Positions 9,425 to 17,928 of a stretch of 64,000 bases of DNA are shown piece after piece. Location of the stretch: NCBI RefSeq assembly GCF_000482465.1, contig NZ_AXVJ01000042.1, positions 1 to 64,000 of the forward strand. Direction: 5' to 3'. Made by a program: the position numbers and the translations under genes. Every line of letters starts with the position of its first letter. The stretch's first letter is position 1. Origin of the DNA: Runella limosa DSM 17973 (GTDB lineage Bacteria > Bacteroidota > Bacteroidia > Cytophagales > Spirosomataceae). The notes under the pieces were generated by a model. That model was not told the DNA's origin and did not search any database. It saw only the letters and a list, made by a program, of their open reading frames with translations.

Positions 9425-10027
9425 ATGCTTTTATACGGTGCAAGTGGTCATGCCAAGGTAATCATCAGTTGTTTGCGGGCCCAAAATGTAGAAATCAACG
9501 CCATTTTTGATGATGATTTATCGAAAAACGAACTTTGGGAAATTCCTGTCGTTGGAAAGTATAGTGCCCAGCAGTCGCCTTCTCTTCCCCTCATTATTTC
9601 TATAGGCTACAATGCCATACGAAAAAAAGTAGCTTCAACCATCCAACACAATTTCGGAAAGATAGCCCATCCGACGGCTATCATCGACGAATCGGTGGTA
9701 TGGAATGAAGGGACTGTTATTTTTCACAACACGGTGATTCAAGCCGACGCTGTCATTGGTAAGCACGTGATTGTCAACACCTCTGCCTCTATCGACCACG
9801 ACTGTGTTATTGGCGACTTTGTACACATTGCACCCAAAGCCACCTTGTGCGGCAACGTTCGGGTAGGTGAAGCGACGTTGATTGGCGCTGGTACGGTCAT
9901 CGCTCCTAACTTAACCATTGGAAAAAACTGTATGATTGCCGCGGGAAGTGTCATTACCAAAAACATTCCTGACAACGCCATTGTACGCGGAAATCCTGCT
10001 CGGGTGATCAAAATAAAACCAGCTTAG
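9425..10027 (+). CDS. PglD/NeuD-like sugar O/N-acetyltransferase
   Basis: About 200 residues. An N-terminal Rossmann-like domain opens with LYGASGHAKVI, typical of the NeuD/PglD family, and the C-terminal half is a left-handed beta-helix of hexapeptide repeats (for example GDFVHIAPKATLCGNVRVGE) ending in RGNPARVIK. It uses acetyl-CoA to acetylate a sugar or sugar nucleotide. I choose the ATG at 9425; an upstream ATG at 9326 in the same frame lies inside the previous gene and adds non-homologous residues. It follows the phosphoglycosyl transferase by 11 bp. In Campylobacter-type loci an aminotransferase (PglE) follows; none is present here. Confidence 0.88.
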   Translation: MLLYGASGHAKVIISCLRAQNVEINAIFDDDLSKNELWEIPVVGKYSAQQSPSLPLIISIGYNAIRKKVASTIQHNFGKIAHPTAIIDESVVWNEGTVIFHNTVIQADAVIGKHVIVNTSASIDHDCVIGDFVHIAPKATLCGNVRVGEATLIGAGTVIAPNLTIGKNCMIAAGSVITKNIPDNAIVRGNPARVIKIKPA

Positions 10028-10356
10028 TTCTTCTTAAAAATATGGTATAAAAGCCGACGAACAATGTTGTTGACCCAACCTCCTGCCCGAATCCAAACAA
10101 TCGTTTTTATAAAAAGGAGTCCAAACACAATGGCAAAACCCCAATAGCGGCTATCGAGCCATTCGTTGAGTAAAACAGCCAACATTATAAAAACAAAAAT
10201 GCCCGTTAGCGAAACTAGCAATAACAAAACCACCAAATAGATGATTTGAATAACAATGTTTTCAATCTGCTCTTGGGCTTCGGTTTTAAATAAATCCAGG
10301 CGGGCTTCGAGGTATTTGTACAAATAATCCCGAATTTCTTCGATTTTTTCTATCAT
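10024..10356 (-). CDS. Holin-like (phage holin / DUF1469-type) membrane protein
   Basis: About 110 residues with a charged amphipathic N-terminus (KIEEIRDYLYKYLEARLDLFKTE), then two hydrophobic segments at about residues 34-62 and 70-92. This layout matches the YqjE/'phage holin family' proteins common in Bacteroidota chromosomes, which are not prophage genes; the role is unknown, possibly membrane stress. I prefer the ATG at 10356 to the one at 10386. It converges on the acetyltransferase gene, overlapping its stop by 4 bp. Confidence 0.7.
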   Translation of the reverse strand: MIEKIEEIRDYLYKYLEARLDLFKTEAQEQIENIVIQIIYLVVLLLLVSLTGIFVFIMLAVLLNEWLDSRYWGFAIVFGLLFIKTIVWIRAGGWVNNIVRRLLYHIFKKN

Positions 10357-10436
10357 GCTAGCTAAGTATTTCGATACGGTGAACAATTTTACACAAAACT
10401 CTTTAGTCCTACAAAGCGTTTCACAAATGTCGTTCG

Positions 10437-10444
10437 TACCTTTG
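10437..10444 (+). promoter_or_regulatory. -7 promoter element for menG-porT
   Basis: TACCTTTG matches TAnnTTTG exactly and lies 22 bp before the menG start codon, the expected place for a short leader. The -33 element is not convincing. Confidence 0.5.
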
Positions 10445-10466
10445 TGAACTTTTTATTGATATTGAT

Positions 10467-11189
10467 ATGGCTGTAGTTCCCTATAAAGATAAAGACGCCT
10501 CTAAGCGTGAGCAAATTGCTGAAATGTTTGACAACGTATCGGCAAAGTATGATTTTTTAAACCACTTCCTGAGTGCAGGAATTGATTTTTACTGGCGCAA
10601 ACGTGCCATTAAACTTCTTCAACCCGAAAAACCTCAAACGATTTTGGACATTGCCACGGGCACGGGCGACTTTGCCATTGAGGCCCTCAAGCTCAATCCA
10701 ACCAAAATCATTGGGGTCGATATTTCGGAGGGGATGTTGGCTGTGGGTCGTGAGAAAATCAAAAAAATGGGCAAGGAAAACGTGATTGAGCTTCGCAGTG
10801 GCGACTCGACCAACCTCATGCTCGAAACCAATTCGTTTGATGCGGTCATTGCTTCTTTCGGAGTTCGTAACTTTGAAAACCTATTAGCGGGCCTCACCGA
10901 AATGTGCCGTGTGACCAAACCAGGCGGAACTTGCGTTGTTTTGGAGTTTTCAAAACCGAAAACTTTCCCTTTCAAACAATTATACAACTTTTACTTTCGT
11001 TACATTTTACCAGTTATCGGACGAATGGTTTCCAAAGATGCCTCGGCCTACACCTATTTGCCCGAATCGGTACAGGCGTTTCCTGATGGAAACGACTTTT
11101 TGAAAGTTTACGAACAGGCAGGCTTTAAAAACACGAAATGCATACCACTCACTTTCGGAATTTGCTCCATTTACGTTGGCAAAAAGTAA
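10467..11189 (+). CDS. menG: Demethylmenaquinone methyltransferase
   Basis: A 240-residue class I SAM-dependent methyltransferase of the UbiE/MenG family, catalysing the last step of menaquinone synthesis. The N-terminal FDNVSAKYDFLNHFLSAG block and the SAM-binding LDIATGTGDFA at residues 60-70 are diagnostic, followed by RSGDSTNL and the family block GVRNFEN. Bacteroidota use menaquinone, so menG is the better name than ubiE. Its final 52 bp overlap the porT-like reading frame in a different frame. The menG-porT pairing is common in this phylum. Confidence 0.93.
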   Translation: MAVVPYKDKDASKREQIAEMFDNVSAKYDFLNHFLSAGIDFYWRKRAIKLLQPEKPQTILDIATGTGDFAIEALKLNPTKIIGVDISEGMLAVGREKIKKMGKENVIELRSGDSTNLMLETNSFDAVIASFGVRNFENLLAGLTEMCRVTKPGGTCVVLEFSKPKTFPFKQLYNFYFRYILPVIGRMVSKDASAYTYLPESVQAFPDGNDFLKVYEQAGFKNTKCIPLTFGICSIYVGKK

Positions 11190-11878
11190 TTGTTGGCGCG
11201 TTGCTCCTTGGGCAAGCAATCTTGTTTTCGGCAAACGCCCAAACGTCAAGCTATTACCGTAAACATTTAGAACACTACGACGACAAGCCCGTACATTACG
11301 GCTTTTTGTTTGCCCTGCCCGTCACCCGTTTTGGAATCGTGCATAGCAATACGTTTTTGACCCAAGATACCCTCAATCGCATTACGGCGCCTGCTACCGC
11401 AGGTTTTCGCATGGGATTTGTGGTAAATGGCTATCTCAATGACAGTTGGGATATTCGTACGACGCCCTCGGTATCACTCTACGACCGCCGTGTTCAATAC
11501 GAATATGCCAAGGGAAGTACGCGAAATGAGCTGCGTGAAGCTACTTGGATTGAAATTCCTGTCTTGTTCAAATACAAATCCCAACGTCGAATGAACACCC
11601 GCATGTACATGCTTGGGGGTATGACGTTTGGCTTTGAAACCAACGTTCGGAAGCGTCTTCGCCAAGGTTCGGATTTTTTAAACACCCGTGGTTCGGATTT
11701 AACAGTGGACTACGGTTTTGGACTTGAGCAATTCTTGGCCTACACAAAATTTTCTCCTGAAATTCGATTTTCGCACGGGATTCTTAACTTATTCCGTAGC
11801 AACGACCTCAATACAGCGAGCAATGGTATTCGTCGCCTGACGTCTCATACCGTTACTATTTATTTGATGTTTGAATAA
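11138..11878 (+). CDS. porT: PorT-like outer-membrane protein of type IX secretion
   Basis: A 246-residue protein with a signal peptide (core VIVGALLLGQAILFS, cleavage after ANAQ) and a predicted eight-strand-like outer-membrane beta-barrel with alternating hydrophobic residues. It resembles the PorT/SprT family required for type IX secretion and gliding in Bacteroidota. The ATG at 11138 lies inside menG, giving a 52-bp overlap; a TTG at 11162 is an alternative start still inside menG. Coupled expression with menG is therefore likely. The assignment rests on the gene neighbourhood and general similarity, so it is probable, not certain. Confidence 0.75.
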   Translation: MHTTHFRNLLHLRWQKVIVGALLLGQAILFSANAQTSSYYRKHLEHYDDKPVHYGFLFALPVTRFGIVHSNTFLTQDTLNRITAPATAGFRMGFVVNGYLNDSWDIRTTPSVSLYDRRVQYEYAKGSTRNELREATWIEIPVLFKYKSQRRMNTRMYMLGGMTFGFETNVRKRLRQGSDFLNTRGSDLTVDYGFGLEQFLAYTKFSPEIRFSHGILNLFRSNDLNTASNGIRRLTSHTVTIYLMFE

Positions 11879-11910
11879 ACCGATTGTTTTTTCAAACTTT
11901 GTAGAAATGA

Positions 11911-11965
11911 ATCCCAAATTGTTGGGATATCCGCTATTTGACCAGTAGCGGATATTTTCTTTTAT
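11911..11965 (+). terminator. Terminator after porT, tandem hairpins
   Basis: ATATCCGCTA (11927-11936) pairs with TAGCGGATAT (11946-11955) and is followed by TTTCTTTTATT, a good intrinsic terminator. Just before it ATCCCAA/TTGGGAT (11911-11928) forms a smaller hairpin that shares two bases with it. Confidence 0.75.
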
Positions 11966-11983
11966 TCCAAATCATCAACTATC

Positions 11984-12943
11984 ATGTCAGAAATTGCTCT
12001 TTTAGACGAAATCCCGTCTTTAGACTTATCCGATTTTACATCGGGCAATCCTGAGCGCAAAGCCAAATTTGTCCAAGATTTAGGATCTGCTTTTAATAAT
12101 ATTGGCTTTGTAGCCATTTCTAACCACGGCCTGACGGAAGACATTCGGGTGAAACTTTATGAAACAGTTCAGGCATTTTTTAAACAACCAGACGAAGTAA
12201 AATACAAATACGAGTTTCTTGAACTCAACGGTCAGCGTGGCTACGTCAGCAAAGGACGTGAAAAAGCGAAAGGGTTTAAAGTAGCTGATTTAAAGGAGTT
12301 TTACCACGTAGGACAACCTACTCCCGAAGGCGAAATGCCGTCCAATGTTTTCCCCGAAGAAGTACCCAATTTTGAAGAATACACAACACTGGTTTTCAAC
12401 ACATTTGAAAATACGGGTAAAACCCTTCTTCGCGCCATTGCCCTGTATCTTGATTTGGACGAAGATTATTTTGAAGACAAAGTGCGTAACGGAGATAGTA
12501 TTCTGCGCGCTTTGCATTATTTTCCACTCGACCCCGAGACCGTACCAGAAGGAGCTGTTCGGGCTGCTGCCCACGGCGACATCAACCTTATTACGTTGTT
12601 GATGGGTGCCAGTGCCGAAGGATTAGAAGTACTCCGTCGCGACGGGGCTTGGATTGCCGCTACCCCTTCTCCCGACCAAATCATCATCAATGTAGGCGAT
12701 ATGCTCGACCGCCTCACCAACCACAAACTCAAGTCAACGATTCACCGCGTAATCAATCCTCCACGTGAAAAGATGAATACGTCGCGGTACTCAATTCCAT
12801 TTTTTATGCACCCACGTGCCGAAATGAACTTGACTTGTTTGAGCAGTTGCGTTACGGCCGAACATCCTAAACTGTACGTTGACATGACCGCAGGGGAATT
12901 TCTAAACGAACGCCTCATCGAGCTTGGATTGAAAAAAGCCTAA
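11984..12943 (+). CDS. 2-oxoglutarate/Fe(II)-dependent oxygenase (IPNS-like)
   Basis: A 319-residue protein of the isopenicillin-N-synthase-like 2OG-Fe(II) oxygenase superfamily. The N-terminal DIOX_N domain contains NNIGFVAISNHGL (residues 39-50). The iron ligands H197, D199 (AAHGD) and H254 (THR-like HRVIN) and the 2-oxoglutarate binding R268-x-S270 are all present, so the enzyme should be active. Family members hydroxylate or desaturate many small molecules; no neighbouring biosynthetic genes hint at a substrate. It stands between terminators and is probably monocistronic. Confidence 0.88.
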   Translation: MSEIALLDEIPSLDLSDFTSGNPERKAKFVQDLGSAFNNIGFVAISNHGLTEDIRVKLYETVQAFFKQPDEVKYKYEFLELNGQRGYVSKGREKAKGFKVADLKEFYHVGQPTPEGEMPSNVFPEEVPNFEEYTTLVFNTFENTGKTLLRAIALYLDLDEDYFEDKVRNGDSILRALHYFPLDPETVPEGAVRAAAHGDINLITLLMGASAEGLEVLRRDGAWIAATPSPDQIIINVGDMLDRLTNHKLKSTIHRVINPPREKMNTSRYSIPFFMHPRAEMNLTCLSSCVTAEHPKLYVDMTAGEFLNERLIELGLKKA

Positions 12944-12951
12944 TCACCCGC

Positions 12952-12984
12952 CTCCTCACTGCTTTTTCGGAAGGCAGTGAGGAG
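12952..12984 (+). terminator. Terminator hairpin after the oxygenase gene
   Basis: CTCCTCACTGC (12952-12962) pairs perfectly with GCAGTGAGGAG (12974-12984) around an 11-base loop. The right arm contains the GTG at 12977 that opens the chrA reading frame. No long T-run follows. Confidence 0.6.
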
Positions 12985-14203
12985 ACTAAGCCCTCCTAAT
13001 CACTTGTCGGAATCAGTTTTACACTCACACGTTAGGCAAATTCGCTACCTCATCTTTCTCAAAGATGTTCTTGTTCTTGCGTTGACGTGTTTTGGAGGCC
13101 CACAAGTGCATTTGGTGATGTTTTTGGAGCGTTTTGTTCAAAAAAGACGCTACATTACCGAAGCCGAACTTCTTGAATTACAAGCACTTTGCCAAGTACT
13201 TCCTGGCCCTACTTCTACCCAAACCATCACGGCATTGGGCTTTAAAATCGGAGGTCCTACCCTTGCCTATCTTACCGTTTTGGTTTGGTCGTTGCCTGCG
13301 GTTATCGTCATGACGTTGGCAGCGTTGGGTATTTCTTACCTCCAGCAGCACCACATTTCATTGTCGTTCATGCGTTTTGTAGAGCCAATGGCCATTGGTT
13401 TTCTAGCGTATGGCGGCTATTCGATTGGGGCAAAAGTCATCCATAATCAGCTACATTGGGCCATATTGGGGATTTCTGCGCTCGTATCGTACATTTTTCC
13501 CTCGCCCTACATGACACCCATTGTCGTGATTTTAGGCGGTGTCATCACATCTTTTCAATACCAACGACTCCAAAAATTAGACAAAACGCCTATTCGCATC
13601 GAATGGGCAAACTTCTTTCTTTGGCTTGGCGTGCTCATCACGGCGGCCATTCTTGGGAAAATCACCAACTGGCTCCCGATTCGTTTGTTTGAAAACTTTT
13701 ACCGAAATGGTAGTTTGGTATTTGGCGGCGGGCAGGTACTTAACCCCATGCTTTACACCGAGTTTGTTGAGTTTAAACAATGGCTCTCAGAGCAAGAGTT
13801 TTTGACGGGTATGGCCTTGGCTCAGATTGTCCCTGGACCCGTTTTCTCGATTGCGTCTTACATTGGCGCGCTTTCCATGCGTAACGATGGCGTTTTTGGG
13901 CAACTCATTGGCAGTACGGCTGCAAGTTTTGGTATTTTTCTCCCAGGTACGTTTTTAATTTTCTTTGTGTATCGTTTTTGGAACGAATTAAAAAAATACC
14001 GAGGTGTAAGGGCTTCACTTGAAGGACTCAATGCCGCCAGTGTTGGGCTAACCATTGCGGCGGTTATTCGGATGTTTATGGCAACTGCCACCACTTCTAC
14101 GGGTATTTTTAGTATTCTGCTCACAATTTGTTTACTTTACTTCACCAAAACGCCCCCTTACATGATTGTTTTTGGTGGCATTTTGCTGGGAATCCTGCTT
14201 TAG
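12977..14203 (+). CDS. chrA: Chromate transporter, two-domain form
   Basis: A 408-residue CHR-superfamily membrane protein that exports chromate. Both homologous halves are fused: the first carries FGGPQVHL and VLPGPTSTQT, the second FGGGQVLNP and IVPGPVFSIASYIGA. About ten to twelve membrane segments are visible. The start is uncertain: the GTG at 12977 lies in the arm of the upstream hairpin and a TTG at 13004 is another option; there is no ATG before the conserved region. No chrB-type regulator is nearby, so the role in chromate resistance is inferred from family only. Confidence 0.88.
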   Translation: MRRLSPPNHLSESVLHSHVRQIRYLIFLKDVLVLALTCFGGPQVHLVMFLERFVQKRRYITEAELLELQALCQVLPGPTSTQTITALGFKIGGPTLAYLTVLVWSLPAVIVMTLAALGISYLQQHHISLSFMRFVEPMAIGFLAYGGYSIGAKVIHNQLHWAILGISALVSYIFPSPYMTPIVVILGGVITSFQYQRLQKLDKTPIRIEWANFFLWLGVLITAAILGKITNWLPIRLFENFYRNGSLVFGGGQVLNPMLYTEFVEFKQWLSEQEFLTGMALAQIVPGPVFSIASYIGALSMRNDGVFGQLIGSTAASFGIFLPGTFLIFFVYRFWNELKKYRGVRASLEGLNAASVGLTIAAVIRMFMATATTSTGIFSILLTICLLYFTKTPPYMIVFGGILLGILL

Positions 14204-14288
14204 AAGTAGTATTTTCCTTTCCGACAATCAGAAAAATCTACGTTCAACCAATAGTTACTTTTTATTACATTTCTGTTTTTAGCAAACC

Positions 14289-16436
14289 ATGAATAAACTT
14301 AAAACAACCCTGTGTGCCTTGTTGGCAAGCTCGCTGGCATGGGCTGGGAATCCCTCCGACGAAGGGATGTGGCTTCCGCTTTTGATTGGAAAAAATGAAG
14401 CCCAAATGAAAAAACAAGGCTTTAAACTCTCCGCAAAAGAGATTTATAACGTCAATAATGCCAGCTTAAAAGATGCCATCGTTCGCATGGGTGGTGGGTT
14501 CTGTACGGGCGAAATCGTCTCTGACCAAGGTCTTTTGTTTACCAATCACCACTGCGGCTACGATGCCATCGCGACAAACTCCACCCCACAAGACAACATT
14601 CTCGACAACGGTTTTTGGGCAAAAACAAATAATGAAGAACGCCCCATCAAAGACCTTTACATCGACATATTGGTACGGATGGAGGATGTGACCGACAAAG
14701 TTCTCCCTCAATTGGCAGGTCTTAACGAAAAAGCCCGCGCCGCCAAAGTCAACCAATTGGGTAATGAACTTTCCAAAAAAGCTACCGAAGGTACCAATTA
14801 CAACGCTTCCGTACGCGAGTTTGCCAAAGGGAATGCCTATTATCTGTTTGTTTTTGAAAAGTTCTCCGACATTCGTTTGGTAGGAACTCCCCCGCAAAGC
14901 ATCGGAAAATACGGGGGTGATACCGATAACTGGGTTTGGCCTCGCCATACGGGCGATTTCTCGGTATTTCGTATTTATGCCAACAAAGACAACAAAGGAG
15001 CCGATTACTCCAAAGACAACGTTCCGTACCGTCCCAAAAAATTCTTACCTATTTCTCTGAAAGGTATCAAACCTGGGGATTTTGCGATGGTTTTTGGATT
15101 TCCAGGACGTACCAACCGCTACGAAACATCCATGGGAATCAAATTGGCGATTGATAAAGTAAACCAAGGCATTGTCAAAAATCGTGGGATTCGTCTGGAA
15201 GCGTGGAAAGAAGAAATGGACAAAGATGTAGCTACCAAACTCGCTTTGGCTTCTGAATACGCGAGCATCGCCAACTATTGGAAATATTATATTGGTCAAA
15301 CTGAACAGCTTGTTCACCTCAAAGTGTATGACCAAAAAGTAGCCCTTGAAAACCAATTTAAAGAATGGGCAAAAGGCAAAGCCGAGTACGAAAGCATTTT
15401 TGAGGAATGGCAAAAAGCGTATGTCGCTTACGAACCCTATTCGACTCACTCCGTCTATCTTTCTCAAGGGATTTTTGGGGCTCATTTGGTCAACATCGCT
15501 CTTCCAGCGGTTATGAGTGCCAATAGATTTAAAGAAGCCGCCACAACAAAAGCTGCTTCTGAGCGCTTAAAAACAGCAGGGGAGACTTTTTTCAAGTCGT
15601 TTAATTTACCTTCTGACCAGAAAATTGTCGCCCAAACACTCCTTGCTTTCTACAACGATATTCCAAAAGACCAACATCCTGCCATCGTTGGGGAGATTTT
15701 ATCGAAATTTTCGGCAGGAACTCCTGAGGAGTCGTTCAAAAAATTTGCCCAAGAGCTTTACCTCACGAGCATCTTTAGTGACAAAGGCCGTTTTACTCAG
15801 TTCTTAGAAAACCCCAATTACGAAAAATTGACCAATGACTGGGCGTTTAAGTATTTTTCTGATTTTCAGAGAAACTACGTTGCAAAATACGCAAAGTACA
15901 GTACTGATTTTCAAGAAGTTGATAAGCGCCTAGCACGAACTTACATCAAGGGCCTTGGCGAAATGAATCCCGCTTTGGTTCAATACCCTGATGCCAATAG
16001 TACCTTGCGTGTGAGCTACGGGAATGTGCAAGACTATGACCCACGCGACGGCGTTCACTACAAATACCGCACGACAATTTCGGGGGTTATTGAAAAGTAC
16101 AAACCCAAAGACGACGAATTTGATTTACCACAGAAGTTTCTTGACTTATATAAAGCCAAAGACTTTGGTCAATACTCCGATAAAGATGGCGAAGTAAGTG
16201 TCGGTTTTATTACCAACAATGACATTACGGGTGGTAACTCGGGTAGCCCAGTGCTCAATGCCAAAGGCGAATTGATAGGTTTGGCTTTTGACGGCAACTG
16301 GGAAGCGATGTCGGGAGATATTGTCTTCGACCAAAAATTCAAACGTTGTATCAACGTTGACATCCGCTACGTGCTTTGGTGCATCGAAAAATTAGGCGGT
16401 TCTGATTTGGTAAAAGAACTGAAGATTGTGAAGTAA
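14289..16436 (+). CDS. dpp7: S46 family dipeptidyl-peptidase, DPP7-type
   Basis: A 715-residue exported serine exopeptidase that removes dipeptides from peptide N-termini in the periplasm. The signal peptide is residues 1-20. The catalytic His lies in TNHHCGY (H87/H88), the Asp in the GGDTDNWVWPRHTGD block (about residues 216-230) and the Ser is S651 in GGNSGSP. The specificity residue after FD (D668-G669-NWEA) is Gly, the DPP7 state that prefers hydrophobic or aliphatic P1 residues; DPP11 enzymes have Arg there for Asp/Glu. Length fits the family. It appears monocistronic. Confidence 0.92.
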   Translation: MNKLKTTLCALLASSLAWAGNPSDEGMWLPLLIGKNEAQMKKQGFKLSAKEIYNVNNASLKDAIVRMGGGFCTGEIVSDQGLLFTNHHCGYDAIATNSTPQDNILDNGFWAKTNNEERPIKDLYIDILVRMEDVTDKVLPQLAGLNEKARAAKVNQLGNELSKKATEGTNYNASVREFAKGNAYYLFVFEKFSDIRLVGTPPQSIGKYGGDTDNWVWPRHTGDFSVFRIYANKDNKGADYSKDNVPYRPKKFLPISLKGIKPGDFAMVFGFPGRTNRYETSMGIKLAIDKVNQGIVKNRGIRLEAWKEEMDKDVATKLALASEYASIANYWKYYIGQTEQLVHLKVYDQKVALENQFKEWAKGKAEYESIFEEWQKAYVAYEPYSTHSVYLSQGIFGAHLVNIALPAVMSANRFKEAATTKAASERLKTAGETFFKSFNLPSDQKIVAQTLLAFYNDIPKDQHPAIVGEILSKFSAGTPEESFKKFAQELYLTSIFSDKGRFTQFLENPNYEKLTNDWAFKYFSDFQRNYVAKYAKYSTDFQEVDKRLARTYIKGLGEMNPALVQYPDANSTLRVSYGNVQDYDPRDGVHYKYRTTISGVIEKYKPKDDEFDLPQKFLDLYKAKDFGQYSDKDGEVSVGFITNNDITGGNSGSPVLNAKGELIGLAFDGNWEAMSGDIVFDQKFKRCINVDIRYVLWCIEKLGGSDLVKELKIVK

Positions 16437-16441
16437 TTGCT

Positions 16442-16515
16442 GGTTGATAGTCAACGGTCGATAGTCCACAGTCGATGGTATTGCATTTATACCTACAAAC
16501 TGTTGACTATCGACC
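16442..16515. repeat. Imperfect inverted and direct repeats between dpp7 and der
   Basis: GGTTGATAGTCAAC (16442-16455) and GGTCGATAGTCCAC (16457-16470) are near-identical tandem copies; the reverse complement GTTGACTATCGACC lies at 16502-16515. The convergent genes on either side suggest a transcription barrier or a dispersed palindromic element. Confidence 0.55.
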
Positions 16516-16527
16516 ATGGACTAAACC

Positions 16528-17835
16528 TTATTTATCACGGAAGAATATTGTAATCGGAACTCCCTCAAAATCAAAGTTTTCGCGCATTCTATTTTCCAAA
16601 TATCGGATATACGATTCTTTGATGTATTTCGGGTGATTTGTGAAGAAAACAAAGGTTGGTGACGGCGTTGGCAATTGAATCATGTACTTGATTTTGATGT
16701 GCTTACCACGATGTGCTGGTGGCGGATAACGCTCAATCTCCGCTTGCATTACTTCATTCAACTTAGAAGTCGTGATTTTCTTCGTTTTGTTTTCATAGAC
16801 CTCCATCACCTTTTCCATCACCTGGAAAATCCGCTGCTTTTCATGAACTGACGCAAAAATGATGGGCATGTAATCCATCGGCGCCAATCGTTCAATCATC
16901 TCTTTACGGAGTTTGTCTGCTGTTTTTGAGTCTTTCTCCATCAAATCCCACTTATTGACCATCACCACAATGCCTTTTTTGGCTTTGTGTGCCATTCCAA
17001 TAATATGAAGATCTTGGGCTTCTAAACCACGCGAAGCATCTAACATCACAAGCACGACGTCCGAATCTTCCATGGCTTTCACCGAACGCAGCGTTGAATA
17101 AAACTCAATGGCCTCTTTCACCCGTGATTTGCGACGAATACCTGCCGTGTCAATCAAGATAAAATCTTTACCGTAGGCTTTATAACGCGTGTTGATGGCA
17201 TCACGGGTAGTTCCAGCAATGTCGGTCACAATACTTCGCTCTTTGCCCGTTAGAACATTCAAAAACGACGATTTTCCTACATTGGGGCGGCCAAGGATTG
17301 AGATTTTAGGAATGCCTGCATCAGGATCTTCAATCCCTGCGTTTTTGAAATTTTTCACCACTTGGTCGAGCAAATCGCCCGTTCCAAAACCTGTTTGCGA
17401 CGAAACAGCGTAAGGCTCTCCAAGACCCAGTTCGTAAAATTCGGCAGCAGCCATTTCACGGTCACGGGTTTCGGCCTTATTAACAACCAGATACACTGGC
17501 TTTTTCGACTTACGTACCACATTTGCAAACTCTTTGTCTAGGTCAGTTAGCCCTGTCATGCTATCAACCATAAACAAAATCACGTCGGCTTCGTCCATTG
17601 CGATTTCAACTTGTTCACGAATGGCACCTTCAAAGACATCTTCCGAACCCACTACGTATCCACCAGTATCAATAACTGTAAAATACTGTTCTGTCCAAAA
17701 TGAATTGCCGTAATGACGGTCGCGGGTCACCCCACTTTGGTCATCCATGATGGCTTGCCGTTGTTGAATCAACCTGTTAAACAGCGTTGATTTGCCCACG
17801 TTTGGGCGTCCTACTATTGCTACTATATTTGACAT
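16528..17835 (-). CDS. der: Ribosome-assembly GTPase Der
   Basis: A 435-residue protein with two tandem GTPase domains and a C-terminal KH-like domain, essential for maturation of the 50S ribosomal subunit. Both Walker A motifs read GRPNVGKS (near residues 8 and 182), each with DTxG (DTGG, DTAG) and NKxD-type motifs (NKAE in the first, NKWD in the second). The C-terminal domain ends with EGVPITIFFRDK. Length is typical. It lies downstream of era on the same strand, 93 bp apart, so the two assembly GTPases may form a transcription unit. Confidence 0.97.
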   Translation of the reverse strand: MSNIVAIVGRPNVGKSTLFNRLIQQRQAIMDDQSGVTRDRHYGNSFWTEQYFTVIDTGGYVVGSEDVFEGAIREQVEIAMDEADVILFMVDSMTGLTDLDKEFANVVRKSKKPVYLVVNKAETRDREMAAAEFYELGLGEPYAVSSQTGFGTGDLLDQVVKNFKNAGIEDPDAGIPKISILGRPNVGKSSFLNVLTGKERSIVTDIAGTTRDAINTRYKAYGKDFILIDTAGIRRKSRVKEAIEFYSTLRSVKAMEDSDVVLVMLDASRGLEAQDLHIIGMAHKAKKGIVVMVNKWDLMEKDSKTADKLRKEMIERLAPMDYMPIIFASVHEKQRIFQVMEKVMEVYENKTKKITTSKLNEVMQAEIERYPPPAHRGKHIKIKYMIQLPTPSPTFVFFTNHPKYIKESYIRYLENRMRENFDFEGVPITIFFRDK

Positions 17836-17928
17836 TGAAAAAAGTGTAAAATGTTGGTAATCAAGGCTCGGGTCAAACTATACCCCCTTTCGCACATTCG
17901 CTTGAGATGTGCCTACAGCCTTTTTCCC

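Noticed and set aside
10024-10356. Holin-like gene as a sign of a prophage
   Set aside because: No other phage gene is nearby and this family is common in Bacteroidota chromosomes outside prophages.
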